From contig NC_013159.1 in NCBI RefSeq assembly GCF_000023865.1, forward strand, positions 2,754,001 through 2,818,000: DNA of 64,000 bases, read 5' to 3'. Shown here one piece after another: positions 33,135 through 42,499 of the stretch. The notes under the pieces were generated by a model. The model was not told the DNA's origin, searched no databases, and was given only the letters and a program-made list of their open reading frames with translations. Origin of the DNA: Saccharomonospora viridis DSM 43017 (lineage in GTDB: Bacteria > Actinomycetota > Actinomycetes > Mycobacteriales > Pseudonocardiaceae). The position numbers and the translations under genes were made by a program. The first letter of the stretch is position 1; every line of letters begins with the position of its first letter.

Positions 33135-34081
33135 GTGACATCGACGAGTCCGGAGCCCGTGCCGACAAGGGCGTGCACACCGACCCCGCCGCGCTCGACG
33201 ACCTCACCGCCGCGGGAAGCACCGTCGACGAGGTGGGTCCCGACGGCGCGGTGGCGGGCTATCGGGCGAGCCGGACGCTACGACTGGGTGTGGAGTTACG
33301 CAGACAGCTCCGGAGGCGGCGGACCCAACTGGTCCTCGCCCTGGTGGTGTCGCTGCCGTTCATCCTGGTGGCCGCGTTCGAGATCGGTGATGCGAACCCG
33401 AATCGCCGCTCCGGTGCTTTCATCGACCTGGCCACGGCGAGCGCTCCCAACTTCGTCGTGGTCGCGATGTTCATCTCGGGTTCGTTCCTGCTGCCGATGA
33501 TCGTCGCCTTGTACTTCGGCGACACCGTCGCCAGCGAGGCGTCGTGGTCGAGTCTGAAATACCTGCTCGCCATCCCCGTGCCGCGACATCGGCTGCTGCG
33601 GCAGAAAGCTCTCACGTCCGCGCTGTTGTCCGGGTTGACTCTGGTGCTGTTGCCGCTGGTCGCACTGGGTATCGGGGTCGTGTGGTACGGCGCGGGCGAG
33701 GCGATCAGTCCGACCGGTGACTCGGTGTCGTTCGGGCGAAGCCTCATAGCGCTCGCCCTGGGGACCGGCTACATCATCATCCAGCTGTCGTGGGTGGCCG
33801 CGTTGGGTCTGCTGCTGAGCGTGTCCACCGACACCCCACTCGGGGCGGTGGGTGGGACGGTCCTGGTGTCGATCCTGTCGCAGATGCTCGACCAGATCAC
33901 CGCACTCGGGGAGCTGCGTGATTTCCTGCCGACGCACTTCTCCTTCGCGTGGATGGACCTCATCGCCACCGACGTGGATTGGTCGGACATGGCCAGTGGT
34001 GTGCTGTCGGCGGTCCTGTACGCGACGGTGTTCGGCCTGCTCGCGGCCCGTCGTTTCGCCACCAAGGACATCACCAGCTGA
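33131..34081 (+). CDS. ABC transporter permease (ABC-2 type)
   Basis: Membrane partner of the preceding hydrolase-ATPase, 316 aa with about six transmembrane segments (LVLALVVSLPFILVAAFEIG; FVVVAMFISGSFLLPMIVAL; LLSGLTLVLLPLVALGIGVV and three more). The start is a TTG at 33131 in a TTGA overlap with the upstream stop, with AAGGAG about 10 nt before. The soluble N-terminal tail (about 60 aa) is unusually long and acidic. A longer open frame from 32816 is a shadow of the ATPase gene. The substrate is unknown. Confidence 0.88.
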   Translation: MSDIDESGARADKGVHTDPAALDDLTAAGSTVDEVGPDGAVAGYRASRTLRLGVELRRQLRRRRTQLVLALVVSLPFILVAAFEIGDANPNRRSGAFIDLATASAPNFVVVAMFISGSFLLPMIVALYFGDTVASEASWSSLKYLLAIPVPRHRLLRQKALTSALLSGLTLVLLPLVALGIGVVWYGAGEAISPTGDSVSFGRSLIALALGTGYIIIQLSWVAALGLLLSVSTDTPLGAVGGTVLVSILSQMLDQITALGELRDFLPTHFSFAWMDLIATDVDWSDMASGVLSAVLYATVFGLLAARRFATKDITS

Positions 34082-34169
34082 CCGGGTGTCCACCCTTCGG
34101 TCGGGCCGGTTCCGACGTCGCCCCACCGTTGGTGACACACCGTCGTGCGTGTGTCCGATCCGGGTGGGA

Positions 34170-34598
34170 TCAGCGGAGACAGAACTCGTTTCCCTCCGGA
34201 TCGCGCATCACCAGACACCGACCGAGCGGCTCGTCGACCTCCCGCACCACCGTGCCTCCCGCCGCCACCAGCGCGTCGGCCTTGTCCCTCACCTTCCGCC
34301 ACCCCTCGGTGCCTTTGCCGTGACCGCTCACGTCGACGTTGAGGTGTACCCGGCCCTCTGTCGTCTTCGACTCGGCGACCTTTCGGAAGAGCACTCGTGG
34401 TCCCCTGCCTTCGGGATCGACCACCGCCGACCACGTGTCCCGATGCGTGCGTGAAGGCCCGAGGTCCACGCCGAAGACCTCCCACGGCTCGCGACCATCG
34501 TGCGGGTTCCACACTTCGTAATCGAGTGCCAACGCCCAGAATTCGGATAACCGCTGAGGATCGGTGGCATCGAACGTCACCTGCACGTCTAGTGCCAT
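34170..34598 (-). CDS. VOC-superfamily (glyoxalase-like) protein
   Basis: 142-aa vicinal-oxygen-chelate protein of the glyoxalase-like domain type. The start is the ATG at 34598 (MALDVQVTFDATDPQRLSEF) with GGAAGGAG upstream. The paired beta-alpha-beta pattern is visible, with HLNVDVSG in the middle and CLVMRDPEGNEFCL at the end. Divergent from another VOC gene. No substrate can be assigned. Confidence 0.8.
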   Translation of the reverse strand: MALDVQVTFDATDPQRLSEFWALALDYEVWNPHDGREPWEVFGVDLGPSRTHRDTWSAVVDPEGRGPRVLFRKVAESKTTEGRVHLNVDVSGHGKGTEGWRKVRDKADALVAAGGTVVREVDEPLGRCLVMRDPEGNEFCLR

Positions 34599-34711
34599 CG
34601 CAAGCAGCTCCTTCCAAGCAGATGGCAAGTATGCTTGAGGTGGGTGGGAATTTCTGCACGTAGCTTCGTTCGCCGACCTGCTCGCCCAGCACGTACATCC
34701 GAGGAGGCCCC

Positions 34712-35092
34712 ATGCCTCGACCGGTCCACTTCGAGATTCACGCCAGTGACCCGGAACGCGCGATCACGTTCTACACGACCGTGTTCGGCTGGACGTTCGA
34801 ACGTTCGGGAGCGCACCCGTACTGGCTGATCTTGACCGGCGAAGGTCCCGGCATCGACGGCGGTTTGGCTCAGCGACAGGGGCCGATGCCCGACCCCGAC
34901 GCGAGTGTGAACGCCTTCCCCATCACGATGGAGGTCGACGACCTCGATCTCCAGGTCCGCGAGATCGAACAGGCGGGCGGCAGTGTCGTGGCGTCGAGGA
35001 GACCCGTCACGGGTCTCGGGTGGATCGCCTACTGCCGCGACCCCGAAGGGAACCTGTTCGGGCTGCTGCAGCCTGACCCGAGCGTCGAGTGA
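34712..35092 (+). CDS. VOC-family protein
   Basis: 126-aa glyoxalase/bleomycin-resistance-type VOC protein. MPRPVHFEIHASDPERAITF and YCRDPEGNLFGLLQPD are the usual ends of such domains; potential metal ligands are the H of FEIHASD and late acidic residues. A GAGGAGG ribosome site precedes the ATG. Convergent with uvrB. Function unknown; many relatives are annotated only as VOC proteins. Confidence 0.82.
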   Translation: MPRPVHFEIHASDPERAITFYTTVFGWTFERSGAHPYWLILTGEGPGIDGGLAQRQGPMPDPDASVNAFPITMEVDDLDLQVREIEQAGGSVVASRRPVTGLGWIAYCRDPEGNLFGLLQPDPSVE

Positions 35093-35112
35093 CGGTTCAC
35101 GCCCCCGTCACT
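35088..35112. terminator. Bidirectional hairpin between VOC gene and uvrB
   Basis: AGTGACGG (35088-35095) and CCGTCACT (35105-35112) form an 8-bp stem with a 9-nt loop between two convergent genes; its arms include or touch both stop codons. Confidence 0.6.
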
Positions 35113-37271
35113 TATTGCACTCCCGCCTCGTCCATTCCGCGCAGCTCCTTCTTCAGTTCGGAGATCTCGTCGCGCAGCCGAGCGGCCAGCTCGAATTGCA
35201 GGTCGCGGGCGGCCTGCATCATCTGATCGGTCAATTGTCGGATGAGGTCGGCGAGCTCCGCCCTCGGCATGTTGCTCACGTCGCGGTCGACGAGAACACC
35301 GGAACTGCGTTTCCGGTCGCCCTGCTCCGGCGTCTTGCCCCGCGAGACATTGCGTCCGGAGCCACCGACCTCGATCCCCAGCTCGGAGTCCTCGGCCTCG
35401 GTGTAGACACGGTCGAGGATGTCGGCGATCTTCTTACGCAGGGGCTTCGGATCGATGCCGTGCTCCTTGTTGTACGCGATCTGTTTCTCGCGACGCCGGT
35501 TGGTCTCGTCGATGGCGTAGCGCATCGAATCGGTGATCGTGTCGGCGTACATGTGCACCTGCCCTGACACGTTCCGCGCCGCCCGGCCGATCGTCTGGAT
35601 CAGTGACGTACTGCTGCGGAGGAAGCCCTCCTTGTCGGCGTCGAGGATCGACACGAGCGACACCTCCGGCAGGTCGAGGCCCTCACGCAGGAGGTTGATG
35701 CCGACCAACACGTCGAAGTCACCGGACCGTAGCTGCCGTAGCAGTTCCACCCGGCGTAGCGTGTCGATCTCCGAATGCAGGTACCGCACCCGGATGCCGA
35801 GTTCGAGCAGGTAGTCGGTGAGGTCCTCGGCCATCTTCTTGGTCAGCGTGGTGACCAGCACGCGCTCGTCCTTCTCGGCGCGGATGCGGATCTCGTGCAC
35901 CAGGTCGTCGATCTGCCCCTCCGTGGGCTTGACGATGACCTCAGGGTCGACGAGACCGGTGGGCCGGATGACCTGTTCGACGAACTCCCCGCCCGTCTGG
36001 CTCATCTCGTACGGGCCCGGTGTCGCGGACAGGTACACGGTCTGACCGATGCGGTCGGAGAACTCCTCCCAGGTCAACGGCCGGTTGTCCAGGGCGCTGG
36101 GCAGTCGGAAGCCGTGCTCCACCAGGGTCCGTTTGCGCGACGCGTCGCCTTCGTACATGCCGCCGATCTGCGGCACCGTCACGTGCGATTCGTCGATGAC
36201 CAGCAGGAAGTCCTCGGGGAAGTAGTCGAGCAGCGTCGCCGGCGCCGAACCGGGTTCCCGTCCGTCGATGTGCCGCGAGTAGTTCTCGATGCCGGAGCAG
36301 AACCCGACCTGCCGCATCATCTCGATGTCGTAGGTGGTGCGCATCCGCAGGCGCTGTGCCTCCAGCAGTTTGCCCTGCCTCTCCAGCTTGGCGATCTGCT
36401 CTTCGAGTTCGGCCTCGATACCGCGGATGGCCTTCTCCATGCGCTCCGGGCTCGCGACGTAGTGGGTGGCCGGGAAGATCCGGACCTCGTCGACCTCCCT
36501 GACGATGTCACCGGTCAGTGGATGCAGGTAGTACAGCTTGTCGATCTCGTCGCCGAAGAACTCCACCCGGATGGCGAGCTCCTCGTACGCCGGGATGATC
36601 TCCACGGTGTCGCCCCGGACCCGGAACGTGCCGCGTTCGAACGCGAGGTCGTTACGGGTGTACTGCACGTCCACGAGCGCGCGCAGGAACGTGTCGCGGT
36701 CCACCTCCTCACCCACCGCGAGGCGGGTCGAGCGGTCGAGGTACGACTGCGGGGTGCCGAGGCCGTAGATGCAGGACACGCTGGACACCACGATGACGTC
36801 GCGGCGGGACAGCAGGTTCATCGTCGCCGAGTGGCGAAGCCGCTCCACGTCGTCGTTGATCGAGGAGTCCTTCTCGATGTAGGTGTCGGTCTGGGGGACG
36901 TACGCCTCGGGCTGGTAGTAGTCGTAGTAGCTGACGAAGTACTCCACCGCGTTGTGCGGGAAGAATTCGCGCAGTTCGTTGGCGAGCTGGGCGGCCAGCG
37001 TCTTGTTGTGGGCCATCACGAGAGTGGGTCGCTGGAGCCGTTCGATCAGCCACGCCGTGGTCGCGGACTTGCCCGTACCGGTGGCGCCGAGGAGAACGAC
37101 GTGCTTTTCGCCCGCTTTGATCCTGCGTTCGAGTTCGTCGATGGCCGCGGGCTGGTCGCCGGCGGGCTCGTAGTCACTGACCACCTTGAACCGACCGTCC
37201 GACCGAGGGATCTCGGAGACCGGCCGGAATTCTGAGTGCGCGAGTACGGGGTGTTCGGTCGCGAATGCCAC
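35112..37271 (-). CDS. uvrB: Excinuclease ABC subunit B
   Basis: Helicase-like damage verifier of nucleotide excision repair, 719 aa. The start chosen is the GTG at 37271 ([21 protein letters not shown]); the longer frame adds 40 non-family residues. Walker A is GATGTGKSA; the beta-hairpin region ([20 protein letters not shown]) is intact, as are helicase motifs ([20 protein letters not shown]) and the C-terminal UvrC-binding UVR domain ([20 protein letters not shown]). A PafBC-type promoter ends 7 nt before the GTG, implying a leaderless, damage-inducible transcript. Confidence 0.98.
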   Translation of the reverse strand: MAFATEHPVLAHSEFRPVSEIPRSDGRFKVVSDYEPAGDQPAAIDELERRIKAGEKHVVLLGATGTGKSATTAWLIERLQRPTLVMAHNKTLAAQLANELREFFPHNAVEYFVSYYDYYQPEAYVPQTDTYIEKDSSINDDVERLRHSATMNLLSRRDVIVVSSVSCIYGLGTPQSYLDRSTRLAVGEEVDRDTFLRALVDVQYTRNDLAFERGTFRVRGDTVEIIPAYEELAIRVEFFGDEIDKLYYLHPLTGDIVREVDEVRIFPATHYVASPERMEKAIRGIEAELEEQIAKLERQGKLLEAQRLRMRTTYDIEMMRQVGFCSGIENYSRHIDGREPGSAPATLLDYFPEDFLLVIDESHVTVPQIGGMYEGDASRKRTLVEHGFRLPSALDNRPLTWEEFSDRIGQTVYLSATPGPYEMSQTGGEFVEQVIRPTGLVDPEVIVKPTEGQIDDLVHEIRIRAEKDERVLVTTLTKKMAEDLTDYLLELGIRVRYLHSEIDTLRRVELLRQLRSGDFDVLVGINLLREGLDLPEVSLVSILDADKEGFLRSSTSLIQTIGRAARNVSGQVHMYADTITDSMRYAIDETNRRREKQIAYNKEHGIDPKPLRKKIADILDRVYTEAEDSELGIEVGGSGRNVSRGKTPEQGDRKRSSGVLVDRDVSNMPRAELADLIRQLTDQMMQAARDLQFELAARLRDEISELKKELRGMDEAGVQ

Positions 37272-37278
37272 GTCAACC

Positions 37279-37301
37279 AGGGTATGCGCAAACTCTGACA
37301 G
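37279..37301 (-). promoter_or_regulatory. PafBC-type DNA-damage promoter of uvrB
   Basis: CTGTCAGAG, 8 nt, TACCCT on the minus strand matches tTGTCRgtg-N8-TAnnnT with exact spacing and the TGTCRG core. The -10 box ends 7 nt before the GTG start, so the mRNA should be leaderless. Confidence 0.7.
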
Positions 37302-37536
37302 CGTCGTCCGCCACCGTTGGCTCCCACCGTCGGGTACGTGACGACGCCCCGGTTCGAGCTGGTCCGCTCGTCGGGAGCCTCCGGCGTCCACACCGCCACA
37401 CGTGACCGGAAGCCCACCAGGGCACCATTTCGACCATCCGTTCCTCGCACCATGACCAGGCCGGTGTGACCGCGGGTCCTCACGCGCCTACTCCACACGG
37501 CACTCGCCGTGACCGGGGCTTCGTCGCGGGAAGGTC

Positions 37537-38166
37537 TTACCCGTTGGGGGAGGTTGTGGTCGTGCCCAGCCGGCCGATGCGGGGTACGAAACGGCCGGTT
37601 CGCGCGGCGTAGTCACGGTAACGCTGACCGTGGGTGCGGAGCAGGTACGGCTCCTCGACCGCGCGGACCTGGATTTCGATGGCGATCACGAGTGCCACCA
37701 ACGCGGTGAGGGCGACGGGGTTGGGTGTCATCAGGGCCAGGCCTGCCCCGGTGGCGATCACGGCGGTGAAGACGGGGTTGCGAACCCAGGCGTAGGCGCC
37801 GTTGACGACGAGGTCGGTGACCTCGGTCTGCTCGACGCCGATGCGCCAGGAGACTCCCATGTCCCGTTGGGCGGCCAGGGTCGCGGTGATCCCGACGAGC
37901 GTAAGGACCAGCCCCCCGACCGCGATCGGGGTGGCGTCGAGCGAGCGCACGGGATCGAGGATGTCGAACAGCTGCAGCACGGGTCCGAGGAGGCCGAGCA
38001 GCAGAGCCAGGACGAACAGTGCGCCGCCGCACCATTCCAGCGATCCGGGGCGGCCGCTCACACCGTGGAAGCCGGTCGAGCCGGTGCGCCGGTACTGCAG
38101 CAGACTGCGCACCCCGAAGGCGGTCGCCAGATACACCAGATAAAGCGTCAGAGCCGTGGTCGCCAC
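37537..38166 (-). CDS. Isoprenylcysteine carboxyl methyltransferase (ICMT/PEMT)-like membrane protein
   Basis: 209-aa membrane protein with about five hydrophobic segments and the ICMT/phospholipid-methyltransferase C-terminal motif: VNGAYAWVRNPVFTAVIATG followed by RAVEEPYLLRTHGQRYRDYA. In bacteria these proteins methylate small hydrophobic or lipid substrates and are often next to metal- or stress-responsive regulators. It follows an ArsR-type regulator by 49 nt and is probably in its operon. The substrate is unknown. Confidence 0.82.
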   Translation of the reverse strand: MATTALTLYLVYLATAFGVRSLLQYRRTGSTGFHGVSGRPGSLEWCGGALFVLALLLGLLGPVLQLFDILDPVRSLDATPIAVGGLVLTLVGITATLAAQRDMGVSWRIGVEQTEVTDLVVNGAYAWVRNPVFTAVIATGAGLALMTPNPVALTALVALVIAIEIQVRAVEEPYLLRTHGQRYRDYAARTGRFVPRIGRLGTTTTSPNG

Positions 38167-38215
38167 CGCTAGCTCCTCCTGTGTGATGGGTGATCAGCGT
38201 CGCAGCGACCCGCGC

Positions 38216-38578
38216 TCATACCGGGTCCGCCTCCATCTCGGGCGCGGTGCTCGCCGACAACATCCGGTCGGCGATGGGCGTGAGCCGGTACATCACCAGC
38301 TTGCCGTCCCGACGCGAGGTCACCAGTCCGGCCGCGCGTAACTGACGCAGGTGATGGGACACCAGGCCTTGTGACGAACCGATGATCCAGGCCAGATCGC
38401 ACACGCACAGTTCGGCTCCCGCGTGCAGGGCATACGCGATCCGCAGCCGGGTCGGTTCACCCAACGCGCGCAAGCGCTCCGCCCTGGCCTGCAGCGTGTC
38501 GGTCTCGGGAAGCGTCGTACGCAGGCCCTCGGCGTGCTCGAGGTCGATGCACAACAGCTCACACCGGTCATCGCTCAT
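38216..38578 (-). CDS. ArsR/SmtB-family metal sensor, CadC-like
   Basis: 120-aa winged-helix repressor. Metal ligands resemble the CadC thiolate site: an N-terminal CELLC pair (C6 and C10) and ELCVCDLAWI on the alpha-3 helix, suggesting Cd/Pb/Zn sensing. The recognition helix is SSQGLVSHHLRQLRAAGLV. The ATG at 38578 follows a TAGTTT box by 6 nt (leaderless), and a 20-bp dyad lies upstream. It is in an apparent operon with the ICMT-like gene; no P-type ATPase or other classical metal-resistance gene is present nearby. Confidence 0.88.
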   Translation of the reverse strand: MSDDRCELLCIDLEHAEGLRTTLPETDTLQARAERLRALGEPTRLRIAYALHAGAELCVCDLAWIIGSSQGLVSHHLRQLRAAGLVTSRRDGKLVMYRLTPIADRMLSASTAPEMEADPV

Positions 38579-38600
38579 GAAGTCAAACTAACATGCGTTG

Positions 38601-38620
38601 ATATGTTCGGTTGAGCATAT
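38601..38620. promoter_or_regulatory. Operator-like palindrome upstream of the ArsR-type gene
   Basis: The 20-mer fits ATATGYTCRRYYGARCATAT, symmetric at 7 of 10 positions per half. It lies 23 bp before the regulator start, just upstream of its -10 box, where an autorepressing ArsR dimer would bind. Binding is inferred. Confidence 0.65.
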
Positions 38621-38827
38621 TTTGGGGACGAGGGCCCCGAGCGATCATGGGGCTGGGCGAGGCGAGGAATCTGAGCTTTCGACCTTCGTCCGTGTTCGGG
38701 GTCCGCGCTCGATGTTTCACAGACCCCACCGCGTTTCGCGGCAGACTGGCCGGGAACTCCTCGGCTTCCGTCGACAAGGCTCCACCGCCCGTGAACCAGA
38801 GAGGTCGATGGACCAAGATAGGCGGGC

Positions 38828-39352
38828 ATGGCCCTCCATCCGCCGAAGCGCGAGCGGTTCGACGTGTCCGCGGGCGTCAACATCGACCCGAAGGGCATCG
38901 CGCGGTCCGTCGAGGAGTACCGCGTGGAACCGTTCGGTCTCTACATGGCCAGGCCCACGCCCGGCCGTGCCCAGTTCCACTATCTCGAGTCCTGGCTGCT
39001 TCCCGACCTGGGGTTGCGGATCACGGATTTCTGGTTCTCCCCCGGCCACGAACGTGACCAGGATTTCTACCTCGACGTCGTCACCATCGACGTGCACGAC
39101 GACGTGTGGCTCACCACCGACCTCTACCTCGATCTAGCGGTACGCACCGGCAGGTCGGTGACCGTGCTGGACACCGACGAACTGTTGGAGGCCACCACCG
39201 CCGGTCTGCTCACCCGGGAACAGGCCCGTACCGCCCTGGAACGCACCTACCGCACCGTGGCAGCCCTCGCCGCCCATGGCTACGACCTGCTCCGCTGGCT
39301 GGCCGATCTCGGTATGCCGACGACATGGCGTCGGCATCCACCGGCCGGATAG
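38828..39352 (+). CDS. DUF402 family protein
   Basis: 174-aa protein of the DUF402/FomD-like fold, whose studied members are divalent-metal-dependent nucleotide or phosphate ester hydrolases. Acidic family blocks are present: WFSPGHERDQDFYLDVVTID and LYLDLAVRTGRSVTVLDTDE. DUF402 genes commonly neighbour coaE/uvrB in actinobacteria. The ATG at 38828 starts the conserved MALHPPKRERFDVSAGVNID region. The substrate is unknown. Confidence 0.82.
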   Translation: MALHPPKRERFDVSAGVNIDPKGIARSVEEYRVEPFGLYMARPTPGRAQFHYLESWLLPDLGLRITDFWFSPGHERDQDFYLDVVTIDVHDDVWLTTDLYLDLAVRTGRSVTVLDTDELLEATTAGLLTREQARTALERTYRTVAALAAHGYDLLRWLADLGMPTTWRRHPPAG

Positions 39353-39436
39353 CCCCGCATCCCACGGTGACACGGCTGGCGGAGGATGTGCCCCCGCTCG
39401 ATACGTGGGGCACCCGTACCGGACGAACGGGGTTGC

Positions 39437-40636
39437 TCAGCTTGCGGTGTCGGGTGTCCAGCCCGTGCGGGCCGCCCACTCCTCCGCCCGGTCGAACGCG
39501 GCGTTGATCCACGACTGCTTCTCCGCGGTGTACTCCACGGTGTCGCCGTCCGCGGCGTGTTCGCGTGCGAGCCGCTGTTTCAGTTCGGCGTAGACCGCGA
39601 CCTCGTCGGGATGTTCGCGCATCCAGTCCCGAAACAGCAGCGCCCGTCGCCACGCCGGGCTGTCCACCGCACGTACGTGCAGGTTCACCGGGCGGCCGGG
39701 ATCGGCACCGGTGTGCACGCGTTTGTCCCACCTGTCCTCGTCGCCGAGCGGTTCGTCGTACCACGCGTGCTCGTCATTGCGGACGAACCCGGCTTCGGTG
39801 AGCGGGGTCGCGAGCGCGTCGGCGTCGGACAGCGTCGGCACGACGATCTGGAAGTCCAGGACGTCCTTGGCCGGGAGATCCGGAATCGCCGTCGAGCCGA
39901 TGTGGTCGACACGCAGTGCGGTGTTCCCGGCCGCGTTGCGCAGTCTCGGCAGTATCCGTGCGGCCTGTGCGGGCCACGTCGGATCGGCCGGCACCAGTTT
40001 CGGCGGTGCCGCCGGACGGGGCTTGCGCAGTCGGATGTTGGCCTCGTAGGGCACCAGTCGGTCGGTCCACAGAGCGTCGACCTGGTCGAGCAGCGTACGT
40101 GGGTCTCCACTGTTGTCCAACCACACGTCGGCCACGGCACGTCGTTGTTCGGTGGTGGCCTGCGCCGCGATGCGAGCACGGGCGTCCTGTTCCGTCATGC
40201 CGCGTGACGAGACGAGCCGGCGCACGCGCACCTCCTCGTCGGCGTCCACGACGAGCACGAGGTGGTAGGCGGGCGCGAGGTTGTTCTCCACCAACAGCGG
40301 TACGTCGTGCACCACGATCGCGTCGGGGGGCGCCGCGTCGAACAGCTCCGCCGTCCGCGCCCCGATGCGGGGGTGCATGATGGCGTTGAGTCTCCGGCGA
40401 GCTTCGTCGTCGGCGAACGCCTTCGCCGCTAGCGCGGGACGGTCCAGGGTGCCTTCCGTGGTCAGGATGTCGTCCCCGAAGGCGGCTACGAGTTCGGCCA
40501 GTCCCTCCGTGCCCGGTTCCACGACCTCCCGGGCGATCGCGTCCGCGTCGATCACCACCGCGCCGAGCTCAGCCAGTCGCGCGGCGACCGTCGACTTCCC
40601 CGCTCCGATCCCGCCTGTCAATCCCACTCGCAGCAT
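39437..40636 (-). CDS. coaE: Dephospho-CoA kinase fused to GrpB-like (UPF0157) domain
   Basis: The N-terminal half (residues about 1-200) is CoaE, the last step of coenzyme A synthesis: P-loop [25 protein letters not shown] and MHPRIG. The C-terminal half (about 215-399) is a GrpB/UPF0157 nucleotidyltransferase-like domain: [20 protein letters not shown] and [20 protein letters not shown]. This two-domain form is known from mycobacteria, where the second domain is thought to aid folding. The start is set at the ATG at 40636 (MLRVGLTGG); an ATG 9 nt upstream is possible. It lies just beyond the rpsA terminator. Confidence 0.95.
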   Translation of the reverse strand: MLRVGLTGGIGAGKSTVAARLAELGAVVIDADAIAREVVEPGTEGLAELVAAFGDDILTTEGTLDRPALAAKAFADDEARRRLNAIMHPRIGARTAELFDAAPPDAIVVHDVPLLVENNLAPAYHLVLVVDADEEVRVRRLVSSRGMTEQDARARIAAQATTEQRRAVADVWLDNSGDPRTLLDQVDALWTDRLVPYEANIRLRKPRPAAPPKLVPADPTWPAQAARILPRLRNAAGNTALRVDHIGSTAIPDLPAKDVLDFQIVVPTLSDADALATPLTEAGFVRNDEHAWYDEPLGDEDRWDKRVHTGADPGRPVNLHVRAVDSPAWRRALLFRDWMREHPDEVAVYAELKQRLAREHAADGDTVEYTAEKQSWINAAFDRAEEWAARTGWTPDTAS

Positions 40637-40676
40637 GACCGGCATTCAATCACTCGCCCGTCCGCCCTGAAAAGCA

Positions 40677-40708
40677 CATGGCCCCGGTCCATGCGGACCG
40701 GGGCCATG
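40677..40708 (-). terminator. Terminator of rpsA
   Basis: CATGGCCCCGGTCC and its exact complement form a 14-bp stem with the tetraloop ATGC, about 33 nt after the rpsA stop. Strong intrinsic hairpin without a long T-tract. Confidence 0.85.
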
Positions 40709-40740
40709 GCTCACAGGCTTACATCGGTTCAGGCGTTATC

Positions 40741-42228
40741 TCACGCGCCGCCCGACAGCTTCTCGCGCAGGGCCGCGAGCTGCTCGTCGCTGGCGAGTGT
40801 GCCACCCGAACGCTCCTGCTCAGCGCCCTCCGAGCCGTAGCCGGAGTCGCCGCCCTCGGCAGCACCCTCAGCGGCGGCGGCAGCGGCGTTGGCCTTCTGG
40901 GCCTCCGCGACCTGGCGCATGTGCTTCTCGTAGCGAGCGTGCGCCTCGGCGTACTGCCGCTCCCACTCCTCACGCTGCTTCTCGTAGCCTTCCTGCCACT
41001 CCTGCGTGTCGGGGTCGAAGCCCTCGGGGTAGATGTAGTTGCCGTGCTCGTCGTACTCGGCCGCCATGCCGTACTGCGTGGGGTCGAACTCGGCGTCCGG
41101 GCTGTACCCCTCGTTGGCCTGCTTGAGCGACAGCGAGATGCGGCGACGCTCGAGGTCGATGTCGATGACCTTGACCATGACCTCGGTGCCGACCTGCACG
41201 ACCTGCTCGGGGATCTCGACGTGGCGCTCGGCCAGCTCCGAGATGTGCACCAGGCCCTCGATGCCCTCCTCGACGCGGACGAACGCACCGAACGGCACGA
41301 GCTTGGTGACCTTGCCCGGCACGATCTGGCCGATGGCGTGGGTGCGGGCGAACTGACGCCACGGGTCTTCCTGGGTGGCCTTCAGCGACAGGGACACGCG
41401 CTCGCGGTCCATGTCGACGTCCAGCACCTCGACCGTGACCTCCTGGCCGACCTCCACGACCTCGCTCGGGTGGTCGATGTGCTTCCAGGACAGCTCCGAC
41501 ACGTGCACCAGACCGTCGACACCGCCGAGGTCGACGAACGCGCCGAAGTTGACGATGGAGGACACGACACCCTTGCGGACCTGGCCCTTGGCGAGCGCGT
41601 TGAGGAACTCGCTGCGCACCTCGGACTGGGTCTGCTCCAGGTAGGCACGGCGGGACAGGACCACGTTGTTGCGGTTCTTGTCCAGCTCGATGATCTTGGC
41701 CTCGAGCTCGCGACCGACGTAGGGCTGGAGGTCGCGCACACGGCGCATCTCGACGAGCGAGGCGGGCAGGAAGCCACGCAGGCCGATGTCGAGGATCAGG
41801 CCGCCCTTGACGACCTCGATGACTGTGCCGCGAACCGGCTCGTCCTTCTCCTTAAGCTCCTCGATGGTGCCCCAGGCACGCTCGTACTGCGCGCGCTTCT
41901 TGGACAGGATCAGACGGCCTTCCTTGTCCTCCTTCTGCAGGACAAGGGCCTCCACCTCATCACCGACGGCGACAACCTCTGCCGGGTCGACATCGTGCTT
42001 GATGGACAGTTCGCGGGACGGGATGACACCCTCGGTCTTGTAACCGATGTCGAGCAGCACTTCGTCGCGATCGACCTTGACGATGGTGCCTTCGACGATG
42101 TCACCATCGTTGAAGTATTTGATTGTCTTGTCGATAGCAGCGAGGAAGTCTTCCTCCGTCCCGATGTCGTTCACGGCGACCTGGTTCGCCTGCGAGGAGT
42201 TCGGGGCGGTGGTGGTGTCGATGGTCAT
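40741..42228 (-). CDS. rpsA: 30S ribosomal protein S1
   Basis: RNA-binding ribosomal protein, 495 aa, with four S1/OB-fold repeats (first around residues 43-110 beginning GDIVEGTIVKVDRDEVLLDI; last beginning GQIVPGKVTKLVPFGAFVRV). The disordered acidic C-terminal tail of about 120 residues (YPEGFDPDTQEW...; Ala/Glu/Gly-rich) is typical of the actinobacterial form, which has fewer repeats than the Escherichia coli protein. About 270 bases separate it from the divergent methyltransferase, leaving room for a long leader. Confidence 0.97.
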   Translation of the reverse strand: MTIDTTTAPNSSQANQVAVNDIGTEEDFLAAIDKTIKYFNDGDIVEGTIVKVDRDEVLLDIGYKTEGVIPSRELSIKHDVDPAEVVAVGDEVEALVLQKEDKEGRLILSKKRAQYERAWGTIEELKEKDEPVRGTVIEVVKGGLILDIGLRGFLPASLVEMRRVRDLQPYVGRELEAKIIELDKNRNNVVLSRRAYLEQTQSEVRSEFLNALAKGQVRKGVVSSIVNFGAFVDLGGVDGLVHVSELSWKHIDHPSEVVEVGQEVTVEVLDVDMDRERVSLSLKATQEDPWRQFARTHAIGQIVPGKVTKLVPFGAFVRVEEGIEGLVHISELAERHVEIPEQVVQVGTEVMVKVIDIDLERRRISLSLKQANEGYSPDAEFDPTQYGMAAEYDEHGNYIYPEGFDPDTQEWQEGYEKQREEWERQYAEAHARYEKHMRQVAEAQKANAAAAAAEGAAEGGDSGYGSEGAEQERSGGTLASDEQLAALREKLSGGA

Positions 42229-42313
42229 TAGGTGGGTTGCTCCGGTTAGCGGCTTGGTCTCGTGGATGTGCAGTTGCTAGCGCAGGACGGGAACATGGCG
42301 ATGACTGTGCAAA

Positions 42314-42327
42314 CGTTCAAAAGAACG
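42314..42327. other. Small dyad in the rpsA upstream region
   Basis: CGTTC-AAAA-GAACG forms a perfect 5-bp inverted repeat about 90 bp upstream of rpsA. Its half-sites are in the opposite orientation to a LexA box (GAAC-N4-GTTC), so it is not an SOS box. Function unknown. Confidence 0.3.
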
Positions 42328-42499
42328 GTCGCGAGCATCACCAGATGGTGCGCGACCTCGACATCGCAGCATGTGCTCGACCGAGTCGAAGGCAGCGCGA
42401 ACCCACTGCGCTAGATCTCATACTACGCGCCTCGATCGCGTCCGCACAATCAGGGGGTCCGACTCCGGCTCTCCGCCCTGTCTGCCGGACAATGGCGGC

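Noticed and set aside
42314-42327. Possible LexA box before rpsA
   Set aside because: The half-sites read GTTC then GAAC, the reverse of the actinobacterial SOS box.
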